NCBI GenBank assembly: GCA_947496605.1
Contig: CANMDF010000002.1
Coordinates: forward strand, 744,001 to 808,000
Source of the DNA: an uncultured Paracoccaceae bacterium
Lineage (GTDB): Bacteria; Pseudomonadota; Alphaproteobacteria; Rhodobacterales; Rhodobacteraceae
Direction: 5' to 3'
Length of the DNA stretch: 64,000 nt
Positions 53,511 to 61,742 of this stretch are shown piece after piece (the first letter of the stretch is position 1; each line of letters begins with the position of its first letter). The notes under the pieces are model-generated. The model was given only the letters and a program-made list of their open reading frames with translations, was not told the origin of the DNA and did not search any database. The translations under genes were made by a program, and so were the position numbers.

Positions 53511-54614
53511 TCAACTCCCGGGGGGCGGTGGTGGCATAACCGTAAACAGCTGGGCTAGTTCCATCACTTCGCCCGCTTCCATCCAACCGTCTTGGCCTTG
53601 TGTCCAAACCATACTGTCACGGGCCAGATTGCCGTCAGTGATCATCCGGCCCATCGCGGCCTTTGAGAATGGACCAGTCACCTCGCCACCTGACGCGATA
53701 TGCCAGACATGCTCAACCGGTGGCGGTGGAGGAGGGGCCACCGCAGGGCTGGCGCCCCAAGGACCGCCTTGTGCCATCTGACCCGCCATCGCCATGCCCA
53801 TGCCGGCGCCTAGGCCCGCCGCCATGCCACCACCCGCAGGATTGTTCGCGGCAGAGGTCATCGCTTCTGCCGCAGAATACTGCGTGAATTTGCCCAGATC
53901 GCCAGCCAGACCCATTGAGGTACGCTTATCCAACGCCTCTTCCACCGCAGGCGGTAGGCTGATGTTCTCAATATAAAGCTCAGGAATACTGAGGCCGTAT
54001 TCTTTCATCGTAGGATCAATGGCGCTGGCGATCAGTTTGCCCAAATCAGCAGTGTTCGCTGCCATATCAAGCACCGGAATGCCGGATTGCGCGATCACGC
54101 GACTGAATTCCTGCACGATGATATTGCGGATCTGATAGCTGATCTCATCCATCGTGAATTCGCCGTCGGTGCCGACGATCTCACGCAAGAACACAGCAGG
54201 ATCGGCGACCTTGACCGTATATGTGCCAAAGGCACGCAAGCGGGTAGGTCCAAATTCTGGGTCACGCAGCATGATCGGGTTTTTCGTGCCCCATTTCAGA
54301 TCAGAGAAACGGGTCGTGTTGACATAGTAAATCTCGGACTTGAATGGGCTTTGGAAGCCATGATCCCAATGTTGCAGGGTCGTCATGATCGGCATGTTGT
54401 TGGTTTCCAACATGTAAAGACCTGGGGTGAACACATCAGCCAACTGGCCTTCATGGACAAAGACAGCCGCCTGACCTTCGCGGACGGTCAGCTTGGCGCC
54501 GTACTTAATCTCATGACCTTCACGTTCAAACCGCCAGACCATTGTATCGCGTGTCTTATCGGTCCAATGGATGACGTCGATGAATTCGCCCGTCAGAAAA
54601 TCGAATATACCCAT
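53511..54614 (-). CDS. SPFH-domain protein with C-terminal GYF_2 domain
   Basis: A 367-residue protein. Residues about 30-240 form the SPFH (virion-core/YdjI-like) domain (RDTMVWRFEREGHEIKYGAKLTVREGQAAVFVHEGQLADVF as a region). A Gly/Ala/Met-rich linker with a Pro run (about 265-300) leads to a GYF_2-type domain (about 303-355, WHIASGGEVTGPFSKAAMGRMI). SPFH proteins form membrane-bound oligomeric scaffolds. With the zinc-ribbon partner this mirrors the ydjGHI group of Bacillus, linked to membrane stress. Confidence 0.88.
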   Translation of the reverse strand: MGIFDFLTGEFIDVIHWTDKTRDTMVWRFEREGHEIKYGAKLTVREGQAAVFVHEGQLADVFTPGLYMLETNNMPIMTTLQHWDHGFQSPFKSEIYYVNTTRFSDLKWGTKNPIMLRDPEFGPTRLRAFGTYTVKVADPAVFLREIVGTDGEFTMDEISYQIRNIIVQEFSRVIAQSGIPVLDMAANTADLGKLIASAIDPTMKEYGLSIPELYIENISLPPAVEEALDKRTSMGLAGDLGKFTQYSAAEAMTSAANNPAGGGMAAGLGAGMGMAMAGQMAQGGPWGASPAVAPPPPPPVEHVWHIASGGEVTGPFSKAAMGRMITDGNLARDSMVWTQGQDGWMEAGEVMELAQLFTVMPPPPPGS

Positions 54615-54630
54615 GGATAGTCTCCTCCAT

Positions 54631-55242
54631 TCAAGATGTCAGCATGGCACAGGCCACTTCGTCCGTATCAACGCGCGCGTTCGCATCCGCCAGTACGATA
54701 AGTGCGATCAATTCTTTTGTATCCGCATAAAGCGCTGTGATTTGAAGACAGCCGCGCGCGAACCCGCTGTCGCCGACAGGAAAAAAGGTGCCATCAGGTT
54801 GCTGGGCCAGAATGGGCCCAGGGGTCTGGTCACTCATTTTCTCTGCGATGTCTTGTGGCAATCCGATGCTGACCGACGTCTGGCGTGGCGTCTGGAATGC
54901 GACAAAGCCGGACTGGGTCTGCAGTTTTCCCAAATCGACGGCGCTGTCAAAAGGGCCATCCGCCCACACCAATGCAAGGCCCGATAGACGCGCATCTGCT
55001 GCATCTTTCATGATGCCTACGACCCAAGCCGTCGAAGGCGGCGTTTGCAAAAAGTCGCCTTCGGGTTCGGCCTGCGTGAGCGGGTCTGCGACCGTCACTG
55101 AAAATTCTGGCATCTCCCAACCGATACTTTGGGCATAGAATGGTTCATAACCCAATTCACGCGTCACCCAATCGCCAAAACGATCCGCTGCTTTACCAAA
55201 TGTCGGCAGGCAAAGCGCCAAGACGAGCATAAAACAACGCAT
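54631..55242 (-). CDS. exported hypothetical protein
   Basis: A 203-residue protein with a signal peptide (MRCFMLVLALCLPTFGKA, cleavage near 18) and a soluble mature part with a repeated WV/AWVVG-type beta pattern and a pair of cysteines near the C-terminus (GCLQIT and CAML). I do not recognise a family. Its start overlaps the stop of the DUF2927 gene, so they are co-translated and probably work together. Confidence 0.75.
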   Translation of the reverse strand: MRCFMLVLALCLPTFGKAADRFGDWVTRELGYEPFYAQSIGWEMPEFSVTVADPLTQAEPEGDFLQTPPSTAWVVGIMKDAADARLSGLALVWADGPFDSAVDLGKLQTQSGFVAFQTPRQTSVSIGLPQDIAEKMSDQTPGPILAQQPDGTFFPVGDSGFARGCLQITALYADTKELIALIVLADANARVDTDEVACAMLTS

Positions 55243-56204
55243 CAGCTTGCACCCTCTGCCAGATACTCGCGCGCAATCTGACGGGCGATTGGGGCGGCAA
55301 CCGAAGGTTCCATCCCGGTTTGCAAGCGTGGATCATATAGCATGCGTAGCAAGAGTTCATCATGGCTTGTCAGCAAGGCAAACTCTTCGTCATCGTTAAA
55401 GATCGAGGGCCGCGCTCCGGGGCTGTCGTTGGCCAAACCCATGCCTTGCGCCAACTCTTCATGGATACAGGCGCTGCGCATCAGGCTGGGATGTTCGGCA
55501 CGGATCATCGCGACGGCTTTGGTATAGTTTGACTGCCCGGGGGCAAACGTGCCGATCACAACACACAGTTGGTCGCGTGGGAGATTGACAAATGTGCGCA
55601 CGGTGGCGTCTGAAATGCTGGGGATCAGTTCGCGCAGGCGCGGCCCGTATGCGCGACGGTCGTCTTCGCCCAAGAATAGTACCCGGAAATTGGGATTGCG
55701 GTCCGTGATACGGATTGGGACACCTGTGGCCCGGCTGAGGCGGGCCGCGTAGGCGCTCACATTCGCCAAATCAGCGTCACGCTGGGCGAGGGGGACTGTA
55801 TCACCAAATTCAACCGACATACGGATCGGGCCGGTCCAGCGGCGCAATTTGGAAATTGTTGCCTGAGGGCGCTGAAAATCACTGTCGTCGCGGTATTCGT
55901 TGAACAACGCGATGCGCACAAAGTTGCGCGCTAATTGGGTGTCGGTAAAGGGTGTATCAGGTCCACCACCATCACCGCGCAGCAAGCCTTGGGTCAACAG
56001 GTCGTTCTGCAAACGCGTGTAATAGGTTGTCAGGTCACGGCTGGCTTGGCTAGGCGGGGTCACGACAGGGCCTGCAGGTGGTTCAGGAACCTCAACAGGC
56101 GGCGGCGGGGGCGTTACGACCGGGGGCATCAGCAAATCGCATCCCATCAGACCCGTCGCAAGGACGAGCATAAAGACGCGTTTTGTGATGCCCCCAATCG
56201 TCAT
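55242..56204 (-). CDS. DUF2927 lipoprotein
   Basis: A 320-residue lipoprotein (lipobox ATGLMGCDL, acylated C22) with a Pro-rich linker (about 28-52) and a DUF2927 domain. The domain has the zinc-protease-like CIHEELAQGMGLANDSPGARPSIFNDDE (from residue about 250), where HE and the downstream Asp look like a metal site. A periplasmic protease role is possible but not proven. The family is typical of Rhodobacteraceae. Confidence 0.85.
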   Translation of the reverse strand: MTIGGITKRVFMLVLATGLMGCDLLMPPVVTPPPPPVEVPEPPAGPVVTPPSQASRDLTTYYTRLQNDLLTQGLLRGDGGGPDTPFTDTQLARNFVRIALFNEYRDDSDFQRPQATISKLRRWTGPIRMSVEFGDTVPLAQRDADLANVSAYAARLSRATGVPIRITDRNPNFRVLFLGEDDRRAYGPRLRELIPSISDATVRTFVNLPRDQLCVVIGTFAPGQSNYTKAVAMIRAEHPSLMRSACIHEELAQGMGLANDSPGARPSIFNDDEEFALLTSHDELLLRMLYDPRLQTGMEPSVAAPIARQIAREYLAEGAS

Positions 56205-56207
56205 GTA

Positions 56208-57401
56208 TTAGTCAGCGCCAGCTGCGGTGCCGATAGTGTCACCTGTGCCGGTACCGCGTGCCTTTGCTGCAGCAAGCGTGTCTTTCAACTCTTGCTCCAT
56301 CTTCTGCAGTTCGGTCTCGGCTTCAGCCCGCTTGCGCTTGCCTTCGTCGGCGATCTCAAGGCTTTCGTTGATTGTCGCGATCAGGTTGGCGTTCGCCTCT
56401 TTCACAGCGTTGATGTCGAACACGCCGCGTTCCATCTCTTCACGGATCGTTTTGTTGGCCATACGCAGGTTTTCGGCGTTGGATTTCAACAACTCGTTGG
56501 TCAGATCATTGGCACCACGCACCGCCTCTGCGGCCTCGGAGGAGCGTTGGATCGTGACGGCTTGCGCCAATTGGGTTTCCCAAAGTGGCACGGTGTTGAC
56601 CAAGGTCGAGTTGATTTTGGTCACCAGTGATTTGTCGTTTTCCTGCACCAAGCGGATGGACGGCAAGGACTGCATCGTCACCTGACGGGTCAGTTTCAGG
56701 TCATGCACACGGCGTTCCAGATCATCGCGGGCCGAGCGTAGATCACGCAGTTCTTGTGCTTTCATCACAGCCTGATCTTCTGGGGCGGCTTGGACTTCGG
56801 CCTCTTTCGCCGGGATCGTGGTGGCGTCGAGATCAGCAATCTTGGCTTCACCTGCGGCAATATAGAGGCCCAATTCGTCATAGAATTGGAGTGTTTTATC
56901 ATAAAGCACATCAAGGCTCTCAATGTCCTTTAACAACACATGCTCATGCTTCAACAAGTCATCGGTAATGTGGTCAATCTGGCCTTGCACTTCTTCAAAG
57001 CGGGCAGCAAATTTCGCCATTGGTGCGGCACGGCCCAACAGCTTCTCCCACCAGCTCCGCTCGCGGCGGACGTCGAGTTCGGAGATTGAGAAACCGCGGA
57101 TCGTCGTCACGATGTTGCGTAGGCTATCGCCCGCAGGGCCCACATCTTTGTTGCGCACACCAGCGAGCATGGATTGGCTGATTTCTTGCAATTCGGCTTG
57201 GGCAGAGGACCCAAAAGACACGATTGAATTGGTCTCAGTGATATCAATCTCGGCCACGCGCTTTTCAATCTCGGCGCTTGTGGGCGGATCAGCGGCTTCC
57301 AGCGTGATCAGCTCGCCTTTGGGCTCTGGCAGCACAACGGCTGTCACTTTTTCAACTTCGGCAAGTGCCGCTTCGGCCTTTTGGCGGATTGTTTCTGACA
57401 T
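56208..57401 (-). CDS. telA: toxic anion resistance protein (TelA family)
   Basis: A 397-residue soluble, alpha-helical protein of the TelA family (PF05816): LRNIVTTIRGFSISELDVRRERSWWEKLLGR at 90-120 and TVPLWETQLAQAVTIQRSSEAAEAVRGANDLTNELLKSNAENLR near 275-320. TelA is linked with resistance to tellurite and cell-wall antibiotics; the mechanism is not known. Its start meets the XpaC stop (1-base overlap), showing translational coupling. Confidence 0.92.
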   Translation of the reverse strand: MSETIRQKAEAALAEVEKVTAVVLPEPKGELITLEAADPPTSAEIEKRVAEIDITETNSIVSFGSSAQAELQEISQSMLAGVRNKDVGPAGDSLRNIVTTIRGFSISELDVRRERSWWEKLLGRAAPMAKFAARFEEVQGQIDHITDDLLKHEHVLLKDIESLDVLYDKTLQFYDELGLYIAAGEAKIADLDATTIPAKEAEVQAAPEDQAVMKAQELRDLRSARDDLERRVHDLKLTRQVTMQSLPSIRLVQENDKSLVTKINSTLVNTVPLWETQLAQAVTIQRSSEAAEAVRGANDLTNELLKSNAENLRMANKTIREEMERGVFDINAVKEANANLIATINESLEIADEGKRKRAEAETELQKMEQELKDTLAAAKARGTGTGDTIGTAAGAD

Positions 57402-58297
57402 TACTCATTCCCTTTCGTTTTCATGCTCACACCCTCGCGCTGAAGGCGGTCGCGGAGCACTTTGATTTCAATATCCATATCGCTGCGGTCATCGAGCAGC
57501 ATCTTATCGGTGCGGGCAGCAAAGTTCTGTTCCAGATCGTCCAGCAGCGCCTCATAGTCGCTACGCACGTCGGCGTCTTTTTTGCGCGTATAAAGATCAA
57601 CAAATTTGATCGTCGCATCACGCGCACCCATCAAATAAACGCTCAAGAACTTGCGCGCACCGCTGAGGTCACGCGGGTCCTCCTCAACTGTGCGGATCAT
57701 GCGGCGGGCGATAATCTGGAAGTCTTCAACGCGGTCGGACAGGCGACGGTCTGAGACGGCCTCAATCTGTGATTTCATCACTTCCAGATGCGCCTCAGCC
57801 TCATCCACTACTTTCGCGACGCGATCTTGTTGGAAGGCATCGATGCCTTCCATGCGTTTGTCAGACATCGGATCAACGCCGAAGGTGGCCGTGTGCAGAC
57901 CAGCCGCAGCCACGCCATAAAGCACCGATCCAATCACGCCACTGTCGCCTGTGTAAGCGGCAATTGTGACACCGACACCAGTCAACACAGTGGCCAGCAT
58001 TTTGCGCGGCAGGGCAGGGCGCTTGGCAATTTTTCGGGCGTTAAATGCAGCTTCCGCCTTGAGCCCTTCTTGCAGCAACCAAGCGGCTAGCGTCAGCGTC
58101 GCGGCACCGACCAAGGCAGTAACCAAGGTCACGGGTCCGTCGTTGAGCGCGGTCGCCGCCAACACAATCGCAGGCACGTAGAGCAGTTTGACCCGCCCAC
58201 CTGACACAGCGATCTGGCGATCACTGTGTACGGTATCACGCGGCCCTGTTGCAGCCTGACCATCAGGGCTGAATTTGCCACCAAAGCGCTTAGCCAT
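57401..58297 (-). CDS. XpaC-family (5-bromo-4-chloroindolyl phosphate hydrolysis) protein
   Basis: A 298-residue protein: two membrane helices (about residues 35-55 and 60-80) with a further hydrophobic stretch at 100-130, then a cytoplasmic helical domain of the XpaC type (FQQDRVAKVVDEAEAHLEVMKSQIEAVSDRRLSDRVEDFQIIARRMI). XpaC and TelA genes are often adjacent. The name comes from a plate phenotype; the function is not known. The gene sits between the small membrane gene and telA. Confidence 0.87.
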   Translation of the reverse strand: MAKRFGGKFSPDGQAATGPRDTVHSDRQIAVSGGRVKLLYVPAIVLAATALNDGPVTLVTALVGAATLTLAAWLLQEGLKAEAAFNARKIAKRPALPRKMLATVLTGVGVTIAAYTGDSGVIGSVLYGVAAAGLHTATFGVDPMSDKRMEGIDAFQQDRVAKVVDEAEAHLEVMKSQIEAVSDRRLSDRVEDFQIIARRMIRTVEEDPRDLSGARKFLSVYLMGARDATIKFVDLYTRKKDADVRSDYEALLDDLEQNFAARTDKMLLDDRSDMDIEIKVLRDRLQREGVSMKTKGNE

Positions 58298-58500
58298 CAG
58301 GTGCCTCCCAACCAGCCAGAGGCGACGCCGAACATCAGCACGACCAGCAAAACATATGTGATCCGTCGGAATTTCGCAGGCATGTCGTCGGTATCCTTTC
58401 CAGCGCTGGTCGCGGTGACGGCCATCATTGTTCCCAAAACCGCAATGATCGCAATCGCAACCACCGCCACAAAGGCCACAACAAGGATCAATCGCACCAT
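58297..58500 (-). CDS. small two-helix membrane protein of the Ter-like module
   Basis: A 67-residue protein with two membrane helices (about 3-30 and 48-63) and a short polar link (SAGKDTDDMPAKFRR). Its stop overlaps the XpaC start by one base, and its start is 56 bases downstream of the terC stop. No family is recognised; the conserved packing in the operon argues that it is a true gene. Confidence 0.78.
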   Translation of the reverse strand: MVRLILVVAFVAVVAIAIIAVLGTMMAVTATSAGKDTDDMPAKFRRITYVLLVVLMFGVASGWLGGT

Positions 58501-58556
58501 TTTCGCGTTACTCCGCTAGTTTCAGTTCTGTCTCAGATAGGAAGGACAGGCCCGAT

Positions 58557-59378
58557 TTACGAGTGTTTCTGCAAGGCAGCCCGCTCTGCATTCAGTTTGC
58601 GGGAATAGCCGGATTGGATGATTTCCACCGCGACCAACACCACAACTGAGAAGTAGAACGTGGATTTCGACATCGGGATGATGTCTTGGCCAAAGACCAT
58701 AATCTGCAAGCTATCATCGTGCATCGCATGTGCCGCAGCAGGACCCGCTTCGCCCAACAGAACAACGCCCACGATCAGCAGGATGAACAAGCCCAGCACC
58801 TCATACATGCGGTTCTTTTCTAGAAAACGGGCGACACTGTCAGCCAGCAGCAACATGGCCAGACCTGACAAGATGATCGCAAAGGCGAGGATCGGGAACA
58901 CATCGGTGATCGCTAGCGCAGACAGCACAGAATCGAATGAGAAGATCAGGTTCATAATGACAATCATGATCACAACCTGCACTGCAGATTTGGCGCCTTT
59001 GCCATCAACATCATGCTCAAGGTTATCCATCGACAGCATATGTCCGATTTCTTTGACGGCCGTGTACATGATGAACGCACCACCAAAGACGAATACGATC
59101 GTGGCAAAGTTCACGCCACCCTCAATCACACCTTCCCAGTCCAGAATAAAGAATGGCTCGGCCAATGCATCAATCAGCCGGATCATGACGAACAACAGCA
59201 CGACGCGCAAAGCGACGGCGATAATGATGCCCCATGTGCGCACAGCTTTTTGTTGTGCAACTGGTGCGCGTTTACTCTCAATCGAGATATAAAGCAGGTT
59301 ATCGAAGCCCAACACCGCCTGCAAAAAGCACAGCATGATTAGGTTTACAGCATTTTCAAGCGTTAGCAGGTCGGCCAA
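58557..59378 (-). CDS. terC: TerC-family integral membrane protein
   Basis: A 273-residue protein with seven or more membrane helices. The TerC signatures are LQAVLGFDNLLYISIESKR (helix 1-2) and MNLIFSFDSVLSALAI, each with an Asp in a membrane helix that probably coordinates a cation. TerC proteins have been linked to metal (manganese) export and tellurite resistance. First gene of a nine-gene operon that runs to 51977. Confidence 0.92.
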   Translation of the reverse strand: MADLLTLENAVNLIMLCFLQAVLGFDNLLYISIESKRAPVAQQKAVRTWGIIIAVALRVVLLFVMIRLIDALAEPFFILDWEGVIEGGVNFATIVFVFGGAFIMYTAVKEIGHMLSMDNLEHDVDGKGAKSAVQVVIMIVIMNLIFSFDSVLSALAITDVFPILAFAIILSGLAMLLLADSVARFLEKNRMYEVLGLFILLIVGVVLLGEAGPAAAHAMHDDSLQIMVFGQDIIPMSKSTFYFSVVVLVAVEIIQSGYSRKLNAERAALQKHS

Positions 59379-59442
59379 AGCAAAGTCCCCCGGGAGATTT
59401 AGTTAATTGCCAGCATGCACAACGCATCTGGCAGGACAAGGT

Positions 59443-60246
59443 TCAACTGGGCCGCTTTTTCCCCCTTGTGGGGCGATTTACGGGTTTCCGGACCCGTTTC
59501 GGCATTGGTTTGCCGGAAATACCCAGCTGATCGCGCACAACGCGCTGTTTCAGCTCCTCGACTTCACCTTGTTTCAGCGCGGCCAGTTGGAAGGGGCCAT
59601 AGCTGACGCGGATCAGTCGGTTCACGGTGACCCCGATCTCGCCCATCGCACGGCGAATTTCGCGGTTCTTGCCTTCGCGCAGGCTGACGGTCAGCCACGC
59701 GTTGGCACCTTGTTGGCGGTCAAAGGTCACGACCATGGGCTGGTATTGAATGCCTTCGACGGTGATCCCTGCGCGCAATTCATCTAGCTTCGCCTCACTC
59801 ACCGACCCGTTGATGCGCACGCGGTAACGGCGCAACCAACCGGTTGAGGGTAGTTCCAGCTTGCGCTTGACCTCGCCATCGTTGGTCAGCAACAGCAGAC
59901 CTTCGGAGTTCAAATCGAGACGGCCCACAGACATCACACGCGGCATATTTTCCGGCAGTGATGCAAAAACTGTGGGCCGATCTTTTTCATCCCGCTCAGT
60001 CGTCACCAGACCCGCAGGCTTATGATACAGCCAAATGCGTGGCGGTTCAGGTTCGCCCACCTGTTTGCCATCCACAACGATCCGGTCATCCGGCGTCACG
60101 TTCAACGCAGGGCTGGTGATGGTCTTGCCATTCACGCTGACGCGGCCGTCTTCGATCATGCGCTCGGCCTCGCGGCGGCTGGCGACACCTGCACGGGACA
60201 GGACTTTGGCGATGCGGTCGCCGGGGCGGGGAGTATCTGTGTTCAT
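59443..60246 (-). CDS. rluB: 23S rRNA pseudouridine synthase (RluB/RsuA family)
   Basis: A 267-residue enzyme: N-terminal S4 RNA-binding domain (IAKVLSRAGVASRREAERMI, about 12-31), catalytic domain with GRLDLNSEGLLLLTNDG, whose Asp is the nucleophile, and a basic C-terminal tail. The family modifies position 2605 of 23S rRNA (RluB) or 16S position 516 (RsuA); I favour RluB by likeness. ATG at 60246 is chosen over the open frame to 60306 that overlaps the tadA region. Confidence 0.93.
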   Translation of the reverse strand: MNTDTPRPGDRIAKVLSRAGVASRREAERMIEDGRVSVNGKTITSPALNVTPDDRIVVDGKQVGEPEPPRIWLYHKPAGLVTTERDEKDRPTVFASLPENMPRVMSVGRLDLNSEGLLLLTNDGEVKRKLELPSTGWLRRYRVRINGSVSEAKLDELRAGITVEGIQYQPMVVTFDRQQGANAWLTVSLREGKNREIRRAMGEIGVTVNRLIRVSYGPFQLAALKQGEVEELKQRVVRDQLGISGKPMPKRVRKPVNRPTRGKKRPS

Positions 60247-60311
60247 ATGCGCCCCATAGCGGCTTTGATCGCCCCTTGCCAGACATAGCAGCGCCAGTGC
60301 ATGCAAAGGAT

Positions 60312-60758
60312 ATGGATTTTCGGACTTACATGAACGTCGCCCTAGATGAGGCCCGCGCCGCAGGTGAGCGCGGCGAAGTGCCTGTGGGCGCAGTTATTGT
60401 GGGTAAAGACGGGGTCGTTGCGCAAGCTGGTAACCGGACGCGAGAACTGAACGATCCAACCGCGCATGCCGAAGTGCTGGCAATCCGCGCCGCTTGCGCC
60501 GCTTTGGGGCAAGAACGGCTGGCGGGTTACGACCTTTATGTCACGCTAGAGCCTTGCTCGATGTGCGCCGCCGCCATCAGCAATGCACGTATCGCGCGGC
60601 TGTATTATGGTGCCGCTGACCCGAAATCAGGCGGCGTCGCCCAGGGGCCGCGTGTGTTTAGCCACACGCAATGTCATCACGTGCCCGAGGTTTATGATGG
60701 GCTGGATGCCACAACGTCTGAGGCGCTTTTGAAAGCGTTCTTTGCAAATCGCAGATAG
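60312..60758 (+). CDS. tadA: tRNA-specific adenosine deaminase
   Basis: A 148-residue deaminase making inosine 34 in tRNA-Arg. Zinc motif HAE in PTAHAEVLAIR (catalytic Glu) and PCSMC (LEPCSMCAAAI) supply the three zinc ligands. AAAGGAT precedes the ATG at 60312 by 5 bases. It starts 65 bases from the divergent rluB start. Confidence 0.95.
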   Translation: MDFRTYMNVALDEARAAGERGEVPVGAVIVGKDGVVAQAGNRTRELNDPTAHAEVLAIRAACAALGQERLAGYDLYVTLEPCSMCAAAISNARIARLYYGAADPKSGGVAQGPRVFSHTQCHHVPEVYDGLDATTSEALLKAFFANRR

Positions 60759-60767
60759 GGCCGGGCT

Positions 60768-61421
60768 ATGGATTGGTTTGAACAAATAGACGGCTACTGC
60801 GAGCGGACGGACTTTACCTATTGGTCCGAGCCGCTGAATGCGCTGACCAATATTGCCTTTATCATCGCGGCATTGATCTTTTGGCGGCGCAGCGCGGCTG
60901 TGCCGATGGCGCGGGTGCTATCAGGCATTTTGTTTGCAATCGGTGTGGGCAGTTTCTTGTTTCACACGCACGCGACGATCTGGGCTTCGGTCGCTGATGT
61001 GGTGCCGATTGGCATCTTCATTCTTGTCTACCTGTTCGTTGTGAACCGGGACATCGTGCCGATGGGTCATTGGTATGCGATTTTTGCAACGGCTTTGTTC
61101 ATTCCTTATGCGGCCGCACTTGTGCCGGTGCTGAACCAGATACCTTTCATCGCCATCTCGAATTTCTATTGGACTGTGCCAATCTTGCTGGTCCTTTATG
61201 CCGTGTTCTTGCGCAAAAGACCGGGAATCGCCCAAGGATTTCTGTTCGGCGCAGCGCTGCTATGCCTGTCCATTACCATCAGGTCGCTTGATGAAATTCT
61301 GTGCGATGCGATCCCGATTGGCACCCATTTCATGTGGCATGTGCTGAATGGCATCATGTTAGGCTGGATGATCCACGTCTACATCCGTCATATGCTTGCG
61401 ACTGGCCCCGCAGAACGCTAA
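60768..61421 (+). CDS. ceramidase-domain (CREST superfamily) membrane protein
   Basis: A 217-residue protein with seven membrane helices. The N-terminal motif YCERTDFTYWSEPLNALTN and the second, SFLFHTHATIWASVADVVPI, and the C-terminal GTHFMWHVLNG carry the Glu, Ser, Asp and His residues of the alkaline-ceramidase/CREST hydrolase site, which binds zinc. A ceramide-like or other amide lipid is the probable substrate. It follows tadA by 9 bases. Confidence 0.87.
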   Translation: MDWFEQIDGYCERTDFTYWSEPLNALTNIAFIIAALIFWRRSAAVPMARVLSGILFAIGVGSFLFHTHATIWASVADVVPIGIFILVYLFVVNRDIVPMGHWYAIFATALFIPYAAALVPVLNQIPFIAISNFYWTVPILLVLYAVFLRKRPGIAQGFLFGAALLCLSITIRSLDEILCDAIPIGTHFMWHVLNGIMLGWMIHVYIRHMLATGPAER

Positions 61422-61454
61422 ACGCATGCCAAAGATTTACCGGAGAGTTTCCCT

Positions 61455-61742
61455 ATGTCGATTGACACCGAAACCGCCCGCCGCGTGGCCAAGCTGGCCC
61501 GCATCAAGGTGGAAGACGACGCACTGCCCGCGCTGGCCTCTGAGTTCAGCGCGATCTTAGGGTTTATTGAGCAACTCAATGAGGTTGATGTCGAAGGCGT
61601 GGAGCCGATGACATCGGTCACCCCGCAGCGCCTGAAACGTCGTAAAGACGTGGTGACCGACGGTGACCAACAAGAGGCCGTTCTCAAGAATGCGCCCGAT
61701 GCCCGTGAAGGCTTCTTTGCTGTGCCGAAGGTGGTGGAATAA
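61455..61742 (+). CDS. gatC: Asp-tRNA(Asn)/Glu-tRNA(Gln) amidotransferase subunit C
   Basis: A 95-residue subunit: [42 protein letters not shown] matches the GatC helical belt that holds GatA and GatB together, and [22 protein letters not shown] is the C-terminal signature. The stop overlaps the gatA start by one base. gatB is not next to them in this window. Confidence 0.96.
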   Translation: MSIDTETARRVAKLARIKVEDDALPALASEFSAILGFIEQLNEVDVEGVEPMTSVTPQRLKRRKDVVTDGDQQEAVLKNAPDAREGFFAVPKVVE

